A stretch of 64,000 bases of DNA from Gemmatimonadaceae bacterium (GTDB taxonomy: Bacteria > Gemmatimonadota > Gemmatimonadetes > Gemmatimonadales > Gemmatimonadaceae). Shown one piece after another: positions 49,800 through 59,450 of this stretch. Position 1 is the stretch's first letter; every line of letters starts with the position of its first letter. Under the pieces are notes generated by a model that saw nothing but the letters and a program-made list of their open reading frames with translations, made no database searches and had not been told where the DNA came from. Made by a program: the position numbers and the translations under genes. The DNA is taken from assembly GCA_030835125.1 (NCBI GenBank), contig JAUQWM010000040.1, forward strand, positions 123,003 to 187,002, written 5' to 3'.

Positions 49800-52613
49800 T
49801 CACCGCCTCCTCGGCGCCGCGCTGTACGGCATGCGCCGCGCCGTGAACGGGAACCGGTACGTGCCCTCCGAATCCAACTCCCCGAATTCGTCGTCAATCC
49901 ACCAACTCGTCAGCAGGATCGTGCCGGTGAGCATGTTCCCGTTCATGACCGCATTCACGCGGATGGCGCCCGAAGGGCCCGTCTGGACGCCTTGACCCGG
50001 GATCGTGTACGGAATGGGCGGCGGGAAGGCGTAGAGGCTCACCAGTGTTCCGGACTGGATGCTCCCGGTCATGGTGAACGAGCTGGTCTGCCATGCGCTG
50101 AAGAACGGGCCGAAGGACTGGTGAAACGGCAACCGGGGACCTAACGGAACCACGAACGCGGTACCGCCTGACGCCGGCGGGCAGCAAATGGCCGGATTCC
50201 ACACGTCATCCAGCAGGACCGTGAGCCGCAGTTCCTCATCGGCCGCACCATAGCGCTCGATGGAGATCACTGAGGAGAGTGGCACCGCCTTGATGCGCAG
50301 CAGCCACTCCGCGGCCTCCCCAACCTCGAGGTCCTTGAAGAAATCGTCCTGGTCAATGAAGGTCAGGATATGCCAGACCGCTTCGCCCTCCACCGATCCG
50401 CTGATCGTGGCGCGCGCGATGGGAAGGTTCTGCACCGGGTGCAGTACCTGCAGGACCACGTCGTATGTCCCCGAGGCGGCGTAGGTGTGGTTGACGGCCG
50501 TGAGGCTGGTGACCACCTGCTTCGCCGTGTTGTCGCCGAAGTCCCACTCGAACTTCGCGCCGGCCGGAAGTTGCGGTGACCCTGCCAGCAGGGATGGCGT
50601 GAAGGTGGACGGCCCGCCTACGGCCTCGAACGTACCGGCAACCTTGAGGCCGTACTTGATGAGGCGGATCTCGCGCCACCCCGCCCACGATACGTACGGG
50701 AACTGCGACGACTCGAACTCGAGGACCTCGAGGCCGATCGTCTGCGCATGGCCCTGCGGAAAGGCGGTCCAGTCGAAGAATGCCGACGACCCCTCCGTGC
50801 CGGGCGCGGGCGACCAGATCCCTGACTCGGTGCGGTCATAGAATCGGCCGTACCCGTTGCCCCATCCCGGGTTTGCCGGGAAGTTCGACGGCGGTGCATA
50901 ACGAGGCGCCTGGGTGGTGGGCCAGACGCGGTTGGTGTCGGCAAGGAAGAAGATGCTGTCCGGCTGGTCGGGTGTCGCCCGCAGCAGGGCACTGCCCCGC
51001 GTCCCGAACCGGGCAGCGCGAAACGGGAAGACCTCCGGCGTGGTGGCCGAGGCCAGGCTCGAGACGTACGACTGCAACTGCGGCCAGTAGCCTGCCTGCC
51101 AGGCATAACTCATGTACGGAATGGTGTACTGCACACTCGACGACACCGGATCGGGATAGGTCGCCATGACGTCCCCGGCAAACGAAAGATGGGACATGAC
51201 CCCGCTCGCCGGTTCCCGCGTCAGGAAGCGCTCCTGGGCCGGATCCCAGCCAATCACGAGCACCATGTGCATGTACTGACCGTCGGTGAGCCAGACCGGC
51301 ACCGATCGGCCGCTGTACCACATCTGGTAGATGATCGCGGTCGCCAGGTCGGCATCGTACGCGACGTTCTGGGTCTTGTAGTGCGCCATCCACGCGGCGG
51401 CGTACGAACCGAGCGACTGGAACGCATCCCCGGTGATGCCGGCCGACATCGAGAGGCCGCGCGTGTCGCTGAACGTGACACCGGGGGCCCGGTCGAACGT
51501 GTGGTGGACGCCCCCCGGGAAGAGAAACGTCGCCGCCCACTCGGTCAGCGCCACGCCGATCTCGGTGCGCGGGTCACGCGTCGTCGACACCGCGTTGAAT
51601 GCGAAGTTGCTCTTCCCGAAGCGGTAGTCGCTGCTGAACGCGATGGGGAACTGCTGGCCGAGGCCGGGGCCGCCGGCGGGTCCGTTGAACAGCACGATCG
51701 AGAGCGCGTGCGGGGGGGGCGTGGTCTGGGGGATGTTCCCGACCTGGCTGAACAGCGCTGGATCGAGTACCCGCGTCGTGACCGTGATCGAGGTCGCATC
51801 GCGCGCAATGATCGGCAGGAAGGCGAGTGGGGTGCCTGACGCGTTGACCACCGCCGCCAGGGGACGCACCGTGCCCGCGGGGACCGGGATCCTCAGCAGC
51901 AGTTCGCCGTTCGCGGTGGCCGGTCCGTTCGACACGATCGTGATGACGGGGGTCGCCGCCGCCCCAGCGCCGTTCGCGGCGGCGACGCTCATGGCGCTGA
52001 CGCTCCGCGCCGAACCCCCGAACGCCTGCCCGGGCTGCGTGAGCGAGAACCCGGCACTGGAACTCTGCCGCACGGTGAACGAGACCGGTGCGCTGAACGC
52101 GGCGTCGGGAATCGTTATGCTGAAGCCATTGAGCGGAGAACTGGGCGCGGTCACGGTGATCGTGCCGCCGGCCGGTGTTCCGGTACCCTGCCCGATGGGC
52201 ACGTCAGCGAGTCGCGCGGTGGCGCCAAGCCGCACCGGAGCGAGGCTGGCCGCGGTGACGAGCAGCGTGTTGCGGCCCTCGGTGGCGCCCAGCGTCCAGT
52301 TCCCCGCGGTCGCGACACCGTCGGTTCCGGTTGTGGCTTGCCCCGAGGCAATCGCGCCGCCACCAGAGTCCACGCCGAAGTTCACCACCACTCCCGGCAC
52401 GGCGCGTGCCGAGGCGTCCCTGACCACAACGGCCGGTCGGGTGGTCAGGATGGCGCCTGGCTCTCCCTGCTGGCCGTCTCCCTGGGAGACAGCGATCGAC
52501 GCCGGAGGCCCAGGCTGTGGCGGGGGCGTGATGTCATCCGATCCACCGCCCCCGCAGGCGAGCAGAAGTCCGGAAACCGCGAGGAGGCTCGATCGCAGGG
52601 CGAATCGGGACAT
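49800..52613 (-). CDS. Large lipoprotein with Big and PKD domains
   Basis: A 937-residue lipoprotein with a clear lipobox, LLLAC, followed by GGGG. A Big1-like domain at about 35-130 (RPAVVVRDASARAVPGVVV), a middle Ala/Gly-rich region, then a domain with ATAIIYQMWYSGRSVPVWL and YMHMVLVIGWDP that resembles C39-like peptidase folds but shows no catalytic Cys. A PKD domain at about 675-750 has KFEWDFGDNTAKQV. The start at 52613 is fixed by the signal sequence. Surface or periplasmic; function unknown. Confidence 0.82.
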   Translation of the reverse strand: MSRFALRSSLLAVSGLLLACGGGGSDDITPPPQPGPPASIAVSQGDGQQGEPGAILTTRPAVVVRDASARAVPGVVVNFGVDSGGGAIASGQATTGTDGVATAGNWTLGATEGRNTLLVTAASLAPVRLGATARLADVPIGQGTGTPAGGTITVTAPSSPLNGFSITIPDAAFSAPVSFTVRQSSSAGFSLTQPGQAFGGSARSVSAMSVAAANGAGAAATPVITIVSNGPATANGELLLRIPVPAGTVRPLAAVVNASGTPLAFLPIIARDATSITVTTRVLDPALFSQVGNIPQTTPPPHALSIVLFNGPAGGPGLGQQFPIAFSSDYRFGKSNFAFNAVSTTRDPRTEIGVALTEWAATFLFPGGVHHTFDRAPGVTFSDTRGLSMSAGITGDAFQSLGSYAAAWMAHYKTQNVAYDADLATAIIYQMWYSGRSVPVWLTDGQYMHMVLVIGWDPAQERFLTREPASGVMSHLSFAGDVMATYPDPVSSSVQYTIPYMSYAWQAGYWPQLQSYVSSLASATTPEVFPFRAARFGTRGSALLRATPDQPDSIFFLADTNRVWPTTQAPRYAPPSNFPANPGWGNGYGRFYDRTESGIWSPAPGTEGSSAFFDWTAFPQGHAQTIGLEVLEFESSQFPYVSWAGWREIRLIKYGLKVAGTFEAVGGPSTFTPSLLAGSPQLPAGAKFEWDFGDNTAKQVVTSLTAVNHTYAASGTYDVVLQVLHPVQNLPIARATISGSVEGEAVWHILTFIDQDDFFKDLEVGEAAEWLLRIKAVPLSSVISIERYGAADEELRLTVLLDDVWNPAICCPPASGGTAFVVPLGPRLPFHQSFGPFFSAWQTSSFTMTGSIQSGTLVSLYAFPPPIPYTIPGQGVQTGPSGAIRVNAVMNGNMLTGTILLTSWWIDDEFGELDSEGTYRFPFTARRMPYSAAPRRR

Positions 52614-52900
52614 GAAGGGCTTTGGTCTGAGGTCCTCAAGGAAACGCGCAACAAGATGGCGTCAGGGCTCACCTTCCCGACACCCGCCGAATCCTCAGGT
52701 CGGCCGCCCGGCCGAAAGTCACCGACATCCGGGCGCCTCCGCGCACTCTGCAAGTCGCCGGCCACGCGCCCTGGGTGATCACAGGAGCTCTCCAGGACTC
52801 TCCGGCCGGTTGAGGAGCCATGACGGTATTCCCGGCGCCGTTGCGCATGGCAGTGTGGCAGGGGCCTCGGAGCCTGCCCGCCCTCATCGTGAGAGTCGCC

Positions 52901-53830
52901 ATGCGAACCATCGCCACGCTCAGTGCCTTCGTGCTCGTCGCCTGCAGCAACGGGTCCACCACTGGCCCTGGAGGATTCACGGGCGTGGGGACGTTCACCG
53001 CAACGGTCGATGGCTCAGGGTGGATCAGCACCACGAACCAGGTTACCGGCGGCGGATCCGGATCGAACCAGGTTCCCGGCCTGATCACGATGACCGGCAC
53101 GCAGGTGGTGAGCTCCACCGACTACACCATCATCACGCTCACGCTCGGGTACATCGCGGGAGTCGGCACCTATCCGCTGGGCGTCAATCAGGGGACGACG
53201 GCCGGAGGATCGGGCTCGGTCTACGCGCAGCAGGGGGCCACGTCGCTCAGTACCTGGGCGACCAACTTCCCAGGGAATGCCGGCACGGTCACCGTCACCA
53301 GCCTGACGAGTACCCGCATTACCGGGACGTTTCAGTTCACGGCTCCACCGCAGGCGTTCTCCACGACCACCGGGACGAGGATTGTCACCAACGGTGAGTT
53401 CGACATGCCGCTGCCGGCCGGATTCGTGGCGGTGCCGGCGGACAATTACGGCAGCCGGATCTCCGCGCTCATCGGTGGAACGCCGTGGAACGGGGCCACG
53501 GTCACGGCACTGGGCACCGGCGGTGTCTTTGTCTTCGGCGCGATCAATGACACGCTCTCGATTTCCATCTCGCCGGGGACGGTGATGAGCGCGGGCAGCA
53601 GCTACCCCATCGGAGGACCGGGCGGTGCCACGATGACCGTCACACGCGCTGGTACGGCGAAGAGCTGGGGCGCCGCGACCGGCACGAGCGTCGGAACGCT
53701 GCAGATCACGACGCTCGCCAATGGCCGCGCGTCAGGCATGTTCTCCGCGACGTTGGTCCCCGGCCCCGCCACGACGGGCTCCCTGGTCATTGCCCAGGGC
53801 GCCTTCGATGTCAGAATCATCTCGCCCTGA
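52901..53830 (+). CDS. Lipoprotein with two tandem beta domains
   Basis: A 309-residue lipoprotein. The ATG at 52901 gives a signal ending FVLVAC (lipobox VAC), then SNGSTTGPGG. Two similar units of about 130 residues follow: GTFTATVDGSGWISTTN... to TGTFQFTA, and GSRISALIGGTPWNGATV... to SGMFSATL. Each begins with the W-containing strand and ends in a GxF-type strand, resembling DUF6252-like domains, so the gene probably arose by domain duplication. Function unknown. Confidence 0.8.
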   Translation: MRTIATLSAFVLVACSNGSTTGPGGFTGVGTFTATVDGSGWISTTNQVTGGGSGSNQVPGLITMTGTQVVSSTDYTIITLTLGYIAGVGTYPLGVNQGTTAGGSGSVYAQQGATSLSTWATNFPGNAGTVTVTSLTSTRITGTFQFTAPPQAFSTTTGTRIVTNGEFDMPLPAGFVAVPADNYGSRISALIGGTPWNGATVTALGTGGVFVFGAINDTLSISISPGTVMSAGSSYPIGGPGGATMTVTRAGTAKSWGAATGTSVGTLQITTLANGRASGMFSATLVPGPATTGSLVIAQGAFDVRIISP

Positions 53831-54072
53831 ACTCCGCCCACGCGCCAGCGGCTCGATCCCGATGACGAGCTGGCTTCTGACCGCTCGTTGTGCCTCGATC
53901 ACGGCGCCTCCCTTCGTTTCCGGCATTTGCGACCAAGGCGGCCGTTGCGTCACTCCGGGCACGGGGGAGGGTGGTATCAGAACGTCGCTGGTCCCTGGCA
54001 TTGGCCAGCCGCCATCGACGAATAGGCCGTGGCTTTCAACGGGACAACCGCGGCGCCAGAACGCACAGGGTC

Positions 54073-54173
54073 TTCTCTGTGACCTCAGTGACCCCTGCGG
54101 TTGAGCAGTATGACTCCACTTCGTCGTAGGCCAGACACAGCCCTCACCACAGGGATCACAGAGAGCACAGGAA
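54073..54173. repeat. Interspersed repeat, inverted pair
   Basis: Left arm CTCTGTGACCTCAGTGACCC then CTGCGGTTG, right arm CTCACCACAGGGATCACAGA. The left arm is nearly identical to the half-repeat at 37511. It lies within a long reading frame that continues into the metallopeptidase gene and should not be counted as coding. Confidence 0.8.
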
Positions 54174-54289
54174 CGTCGCGCACATCACGGACGCGTTCCG
54201 TCCAGCGACAACACTCGCAAGGCAGCAATCGCGTCCGCAAAGACGGCCGTGGTCAGGGGCAGTTCCACCCGATAGGTTCGGACGGCAAC

Positions 54290-55033
54290 ATGGTCCACGC
54301 CACGGTTCCCGAAAACCAGCGCCCGTTGATGAGACACATGGTCCTTGCCGGTGACATCCTGATCGCGGTGACCCGGAAACGCATCAGGCACCTCCACCTG
54401 AGGGTGCATCCGCCTGACGGCCGCGTGACCATCTCCGCACCACTGTCCGTCCGACTGCACGCCGTCGAAGCGTTCGCCGCCACTCGGCTGGAGTGGATCC
54501 GCCGACAGCAGGACCGGATGCGGGCAAGAACCCACGCGGCGCCCCGACGCCTTGAACAGGGCGAAACGCACTACCTGTGGGGTCACCCGCACGAGCTGGT
54601 CGTTGTCGAACGCGAGGGCAGGCAGGGCGTCACTCTCGACGATGACCGCATCACCCTGCTCACCCGCCCCGGCAGCGACGTCGGCCGGCGTGCGGCGCTC
54701 ATGCAGGCCTGGCACAAATCGATCCTGCATGGCGTGTTGCCGGCGCTGATCCGGGATTGGGAAACGAGGCTCAGCGTGCGCCTGGCGGCGTACCACCTTC
54801 GGCGGATGAAGACCCGATGGGGAACCTGCAATCATCGGACAGGGCACATCCGGCTCAACACCGAACTGGTCACCCAGCCAGCCAACATGCTCGAGTACGT
54901 GCTGGTGCACGAAATGGTGCACCTCATCGTGCCGAATCACGGCCCTCGCTTCATTGCCCTGATGAATGAACATTATCCGACCTGGCGCGAGGCCCGCGCG
55001 CAACTCCGCGAGTCGCGGTTCACGGCGGTCTGA
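54290..55033 (+). CDS. YgjP/DUF45-like zinc metallopeptidase
   Basis: A 247-residue protein of the YgjP (M48-like, WLM/SprT-related) family. The zinc motif is HEMVH in VLVHEMVHLIVPNHGPRF, the third ligand probably the His in NHG. The preceding MKTRWGTCNHRTGHIRLN block is diagnostic. N-terminal residues (RKRIRHLHLRVHPPDGRVTI) also match the family. The frame extends upstream, but that part is repeat-derived; the ATG at 54290 is the best start. In some genomes the family travels with restriction systems, not here. Confidence 0.87.
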   Translation: MVHATVPENQRPLMRHMVLAGDILIAVTRKRIRHLHLRVHPPDGRVTISAPLSVRLHAVEAFAATRLEWIRRQQDRMRARTHAAPRRLEQGETHYLWGHPHELVVVEREGRQGVTLDDDRITLLTRPGSDVGRRAALMQAWHKSILHGVLPALIRDWETRLSVRLAAYHLRRMKTRWGTCNHRTGHIRLNTELVTQPANMLEYVLVHEMVHLIVPNHGPRFIALMNEHYPTWREARAQLRESRFTAV

Positions 55034-55148
55034 GGTAGTCGTCGCGATTCCAGAGGCCGCCATGGTCGCACTCGCGGTGTTGCCCGATCCTGAAACTTCA
55101 TGACCCCTGGATGGCTACTAGCCAGGTACGCCATCACCGGGAGTAGTC

Positions 55149-55562
55149 ATGCGTCACATGATGCTGCGCGCTGTTGTCGCGCTCGGTGCCTTGATCCCCT
55201 CGATCGCCATGGCCCAGGACGCGTGCAAGCCGGCGACAGATGCCTCAAAGCTTCCCGCGGTGTCCGCGTTGCTCGATTCGGCCATCCTGATCGCGAACCT
55301 CCCCGCTCCCGACGTGGCCGGAGCGAAGGAACTGTTCGTCAGGGTAACGACGGGGTCGGCACCCCGCGCAGTCGTGCTCGATACGACGACAGCGAAAACG
55401 GAAACGGGCCGGATCCTCGTCGAGAAGGTACTCGCCTCACTGAAGCCTGGCTCGAGGACGTTGCTGCCGGCGTTCCGGCTGCGAGTACTCCTCGGTGAGG
55501 CTCCCGCGCTGGCGGTGCTGCCCGCCTGCCTCGCGGCAGGGAACGGAGTGAGCCATGCCTGA
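55149..55562 (+). CDS. Small secreted protein of unknown function
   Basis: A 137-residue protein with a signal peptide (MRHMMLRAVVALGALIPSI-AMAQ). The mature part has two Cys (C26 and C127) that could form a disulfide, and helical stretches such as LPAVSALLDSAILIANLPAP. No family recognised. The stop overlaps the next gene by eight bases, suggesting one operon. Confidence 0.68.
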   Translation: MRHMMLRAVVALGALIPSIAMAQDACKPATDASKLPAVSALLDSAILIANLPAPDVAGAKELFVRVTTGSAPRAVVLDTTTAKTETGRILVEKVLASLKPGSRTLLPAFRLRVLLGEAPALAVLPACLAAGNGVSHA

Positions 55563-56058
55563 CCGCGAAACGATCAACCGGGCGCGGAAGGACAAGCGCG
55601 AAGGAAAGGCCCCGTCGACTCAGGCCGGCGAGTTCATTCGCGAGGAGATCCACCACATTCGCGAAGGCAAGCACGGCGCCCGCTCCGCGAAACAAGCGAT
55701 AGCCATCGGTCTGTCGAAGGCGCGCCGGGCCGGGGTGAAGCTGCCGGCACCGAAGAAGGGCGAGGCACCCGCGCGAACGCGTAAGGCCGCAAAGCGAGAC
55801 CTCGCCAGGGGCCGCAAGAGAAGGAGAAGCCGGCCGTCGGCGGCGCGTTCGAAAGCAATGACCCGACGGTTGAGGCGAGAAGGTCGGGAAGCCGCCTCAA
55901 AGACAGCCCTGTCGCGTCACGCACACGCAGTTGCTCGCGAAAGGACGGCAAAGGAGCGCTCCGCATCCGCCCGGAAGGCAGCGCGGACCAAAGGCCCCGC
56001 CGGCCGCCGGGAAGCCGCTCGCAAAGCCGCCCGCACCCGCGCCCGAAGACGGAAATGA
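55555..56058 (+). CDS. DUF6496-type protein with histone H1-like basic tail
   Basis: A 167-residue, extremely basic protein. The N-terminal ~65 residues match the DUF6496 pattern (TQAGEFIREEIHHIREGKHG, then SAKQAIAIGLSKARRAGVKL). The tail (about 70-167) is Ala/Arg/Lys-rich with repeated RKAAR-type units, like bacterial H1-type DNA-condensing proteins. Probably nucleoid-associated; whether it binds DNA is inferred from composition. It overlaps the previous gene by eight bases. Confidence 0.82.
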   Translation: MPDRETINRARKDKREGKAPSTQAGEFIREEIHHIREGKHGARSAKQAIAIGLSKARRAGVKLPAPKKGEAPARTRKAAKRDLARGRKRRRSRPSAARSKAMTRRLRREGREAASKTALSRHAHAVARERTAKERSASARKAARTKGPAGRREAARKAARTRARRRK

Positions 56059-56095
56059 GAACCGGGAATCGGGCCCGCTTCCCGATTCCCGGTTC
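56059..56095. terminator. Bidirectional terminator hairpin
   Basis: A perfect 15-bp stem (56059-56073 with 56081-56095) and a 7-nt loop between two convergent genes. No T-run, but the position and stability fit a shared terminator. Confidence 0.7.
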
Positions 56096-56108
56096 CCGCT
56101 TCCCGAAC

Positions 56109-58826
56109 TCAAGAACTTCGCAGCGCCTCCAACGGGTCCGCGCCCGCCGCGCGCCGCGCCGGGAGCCAGGACGCGATCGACGCCACGGCTACCACCGACA
56201 GCATCACCGCTGCCGCGATCAGTGGCATGTTCGTGGGCGGAACACGCAGCTGTAACGTGACGATCTTCCACGCCGCGGCGCTGAGCGGAACGCCGAGCAG
56301 CAGGCCCACCAGGCTCACCCGGAGTCCGCTCCGGAAGAACAGCGCCACCACCTGGCCTGGGCGAGCGCCCAGCGAGATGCGGACCCCGATCTCCCGTTGC
56401 CGCTGGTTGACCGCGAGCGCCACCACCGCGTAGAGCCCGATCGACGCCAGGAAGAGCGTGATCATGCCACCCACGGCCGACGCGCCCGTCGCCTCGATGA
56501 TCTCGGCGCGGGTCTCGCGCTCCATCTGGGCGAGGGTCTGCATGCTGCGCACGGGGATCATCGGTGCCTCGGCTCGCGCGATGTCCCGGAATGTCGCGAT
56601 CATCGGTGCCGCCGGCGTCCGGGTCCGGATCAGCAGTGCATCCGGCCCCGGCGTTGGCACAGCCAGCGCGCCGCCCATCGGGGTGAAGATGCGCACGGCG
56701 GATCCCTCGGCATCTGGCCCGACGTCCTCGGCGGAGACGACGCCCACGATCTCGACCTCCCCGAGTCTTCGTCCCCTGTCGAGCGCTGGTCTCGTCAGGC
56801 GCCGGCCCACGGGATTGATCCCGCCGAACGCCAGCGCCGCGAAGTCGCTCCCGACCACGATCGGGGTTGCCGGTGCCGCCGAGTCGCTCTCGATCAGGTC
56901 ACGACCCTGGAGGAGCCGTATTCCCATCGCCTTGAAGTAACCGGGCGGAACCTGCTGCGTGCGTGCCTCGAACCGACGGGATGCGGAGGCTCCATTCGTG
57001 GGCACCTCGATGCTGAGGACGCGGTAGCCATTGACCTGCGGAACGACCGCGACGACGCCAGGGAGCGCCGACAGCCGCTCCATGACGGCCGGCAGCCGGT
57101 TGTCACCCTGGTTCACCGCCGCCCACGTTTCGAAGTTGGCGCGCACGACATGCTCGCTCAACTCGCGGTTCACTCCCCGGCGGTTCACTCCCCGTTCGCC
57201 TTCACGAGCCACGACGGCGATCATCATCGCCAGCATCACCAGCAACGGCTGCGTCAACGCGATCTGCGCGACGACAAAGGCGCGCTGCAGTCGCGACCGC
57301 ACCGTCGCCGACCTGGCGGAGTCCTTGAGCACGCCGGCGAGGGCGTCGCGTGTTGCGTGCAGGGCCGGCGACAGGCCGCAGAGGATGCTGGCCACGATCG
57401 CGAACACGGCGGTCATCATCGCGGTCGCCCACGTCGGACCCACGTCGGCGTCCTCCAGGCCATCACGCAGGGCGCGATACACGAGCGCATAGACGACCAG
57501 GCCAGCCGCCCCGGCCGCCACCGAGAGCAGCGTTGTCTCGGTCAGCAGTTGGCGGACGATGCGGCCCCGCGAGGCACCGAGTGCAAGACGGACGGCGATC
57601 TCGTGGCGGCGGGTGACGGCGGCACCGACCAGGAGGGAGCTCACCGTTGTGGTGCAGACGAGCAGGATCAGCAGGACCAGGGCCGAAATGAGCGCGACGA
57701 CCTGGATGTCCTCGGCGCGGGACGACTTGAAACGCACGTCGCCTCGGAGAGGAACGACATCGGCCGTGAACGCGCCGGATGTGGCGCACGGCGGCGCCTT
57801 GCATTCGCGCGGCGTCGCCGCCGGCAACGCCGCGGCCGCGCGTGAGGCGACCAGTTCGACCGCGGGCACTGCCTGCCTGACGCCCACGCCGTCCCGGAGA
57901 CGCGCCACCGCGGAGAACGAACCGATGGCGCGATTGGTGAACGCGCCGGTCAGCTGGTCGACCACCGGCCACGCAGACACCGGCATCCACAGGGTGAGAA
58001 CCTCCCCGTCGCCAAAGGCGGAGAGAAACCGCGCCGGGGCGACACCGACGATGACGACCGTGACGCCGTTGACCTTCAGCGTCCGGCCAACGGCGGACGC
58101 CGCCGTCCCGAACTGCCGGAGTGCGAATGAATGGCCAATGATGGCGCTCAGCTCCGGCTCGGCGTGGTCACCCGTCTTCCGCTGCCCGAAGCCAGCGCCG
58201 GCGGTCAGGCGCAGGCCTAACGTACTGAAGAGGTTCGGGGTCACGAACTGCAGGTACGCGGTGCCGGCCTCCTGGCCATCGAGCTCGGCGACCACCACCG
58301 ATTCGGTCCAGCCCGCGACCGCGGAGAACTCCGGCCGGCCGGCGTATTCCATCAGCTCCGGATACGAGAAGCCGCGCGCAGTGCGCTGCCCGTCGTCGGT
58401 CCCGATGCCCCGGATGGCAACGAGCGACTTGTCGTCGGGAACGCCGGGAGCGGGCCGGGTCAACAGTCCGGAGACGATCCCGAAGGCCGCCGAGCTGACG
58501 CCCACGCCGAGGGTCAGCGTGAGCACGATGGTCGCCGCCATGAGCGGGGCGCGCGCGAAATGGCGAACCGCATGGCGGAGGTCGCCGAGCGTGGTCTCGA
58601 TCCACCGTCCGCCGCGCGCTTCCCGCGCCGCCTCCTCGATGACCGCCACGTTGCCGAACTCCCGCCTGGCGGCCAGCATCGCCTCGTGGGTGTCCATCCC
58701 CCGCGCGCGGAACCGTTCGGTGGCACGCGCCAGGTGCTCGGTCATTTCATCCTTCATGTCGCGCTCGGCCGCGCGTCGTCCGAACGCGGCCCGCAGCCAG
58801 GCGTGCGCCCGCCCCAGCGCGCTCAT
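56109..58826 (-). CDS. ADOP-family duplicated ABC permease, copy 2
   Basis: A 905-residue paralogue of the permease at 41.6 kb. The ADOP leader (about 1-75) has DMKDEMTEHLARATERFRAR and REFGNVAVIEEAAREAR. Two MacB-FtsX units follow (LGDLRHAVRHFARAPLMAAT; second-unit helices near VALAVNQRQREIGVRISLGA). The end is LPARRAAGADPLEALRSS. The start at 58826 overlaps the PadR stop (ATGA), exactly as in copy 1. The two copies are well diverged in sequence. Confidence 0.92.
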   Translation of the reverse strand: MSALGRAHAWLRAAFGRRAAERDMKDEMTEHLARATERFRARGMDTHEAMLAARREFGNVAVIEEAAREARGGRWIETTLGDLRHAVRHFARAPLMAATIVLTLTLGVGVSSAAFGIVSGLLTRPAPGVPDDKSLVAIRGIGTDDGQRTARGFSYPELMEYAGRPEFSAVAGWTESVVVAELDGQEAGTAYLQFVTPNLFSTLGLRLTAGAGFGQRKTGDHAEPELSAIIGHSFALRQFGTAASAVGRTLKVNGVTVVIVGVAPARFLSAFGDGEVLTLWMPVSAWPVVDQLTGAFTNRAIGSFSAVARLRDGVGVRQAVPAVELVASRAAAALPAATPRECKAPPCATSGAFTADVVPLRGDVRFKSSRAEDIQVVALISALVLLILLVCTTTVSSLLVGAAVTRRHEIAVRLALGASRGRIVRQLLTETTLLSVAAGAAGLVVYALVYRALRDGLEDADVGPTWATAMMTAVFAIVASILCGLSPALHATRDALAGVLKDSARSATVRSRLQRAFVVAQIALTQPLLVMLAMMIAVVAREGERGVNRRGVNRELSEHVVRANFETWAAVNQGDNRLPAVMERLSALPGVVAVVPQVNGYRVLSIEVPTNGASASRRFEARTQQVPPGYFKAMGIRLLQGRDLIESDSAAPATPIVVGSDFAALAFGGINPVGRRLTRPALDRGRRLGEVEIVGVVSAEDVGPDAEGSAVRIFTPMGGALAVPTPGPDALLIRTRTPAAPMIATFRDIARAEAPMIPVRSMQTLAQMERETRAEIIEATGASAVGGMITLFLASIGLYAVVALAVNQRQREIGVRISLGARPGQVVALFFRSGLRVSLVGLLLGVPLSAAAWKIVTLQLRVPPTNMPLIAAAVMLSVVAVASIASWLPARRAAGADPLEALRSS

Positions 58827-59152
58827 GTCCTGAGGATGGCCGCGAGCGCGCCGGCAAAGCGCGTCCACTCCTCGCGGTTGTCGGCCAGCTGCCGACGGCC
58901 CGCGGGGGTGAGTGAATACACCTTCACGCGCCGGCCGGTTTTCGACTCGTCCCAGTGGGCGCGAATGAGGTCGCGGGCCTCGAGCCGATAGAGCGCGGGA
59001 TACAGTGAACCCGCGTTGACGGTGAGGACGTCGTGCGAGATCGCCTGGATGCGCTGTGCCAGCTCGTACCCGTTGGTGGGCTCGGCGCGCAGGAGCTGGA
59101 GGACGATGAGGTCGAGGGTGCCCTGGAGCAGGGACGGCGATTTCGGTGGCAT
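58823..59152 (-). CDS. PadR-family transcriptional regulator, ADOP-linked, copy 2
   Basis: A 109-residue PadR repressor, closer to the classic type than copy 1: LLQGTLDLIVLQLLRAEPTN, GSLYPALYRLEARDLIRAHW and RRVKVYSLTPAGRRQL. Overlaps the permease gene by four bases. Three CTAG sites, two in an inverted pair, lie just upstream. Confidence 0.93.
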   Translation of the reverse strand: MPPKSPSLLQGTLDLIVLQLLRAEPTNGYELAQRIQAISHDVLTVNAGSLYPALYRLEARDLIRAHWDESKTGRRVKVYSLTPAGRRQLADNREEWTRFAGALAAILRT

Positions 59153-59155
59153 GGA

Positions 59156-59204
59156 GGGCTAGATGGTCTAGTGCTCATGCACGGTATCCGCCGCACCACT
59201 AGAC
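59156..59204. promoter_or_regulatory. CTAG cluster and inverted repeat before PadR copy 2
   Basis: GTCTAGTG (59166-59173) and CACTAGAC (59197-59204) are perfect inverses about 31 bp apart centre to centre; a third CTAG lies at about 59158. CTAG halves also form the palindrome before PadR copy 1, so this is a probable PadR operator. It lies between the PadR gene and the divergent outer-membrane gene. Confidence 0.55.
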
Positions 59205-59450
59205 GGTCAAGTGGGCGGGCCTGGTTGTCCGTCGGTTCGCGGGAGCGTGGGTCGCCGACCTCGCAGGAGCGATCTGCCACCCGAAACGCCGCCAATGGGC
59301 AAGGATTCGGTCCTGTTTGTGGTCCAATCCGATCGGCTCGGACGACTTTCGAGGGCGGCACCCCCAGGTTGCCTCCCGCAAACCGCAGCGATCCCGGTTT
59401 TGACCGGGGTTCCGCTGCCCGGAATCGACCTCAATGAATGCGGGGCTCTC

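Noticed and set aside
50900..51450. Active C39-like cysteine peptidase in the large lipoprotein
   Set aside because: The strand pattern around HMVLVIGWD fits the fold, but no catalytic Cys precedes it.
54101..54289. N-terminal extension of the YgjP-like peptidase
   Set aside because: The frame is open but covers the interspersed repeat; the conserved domain starts after 54290.
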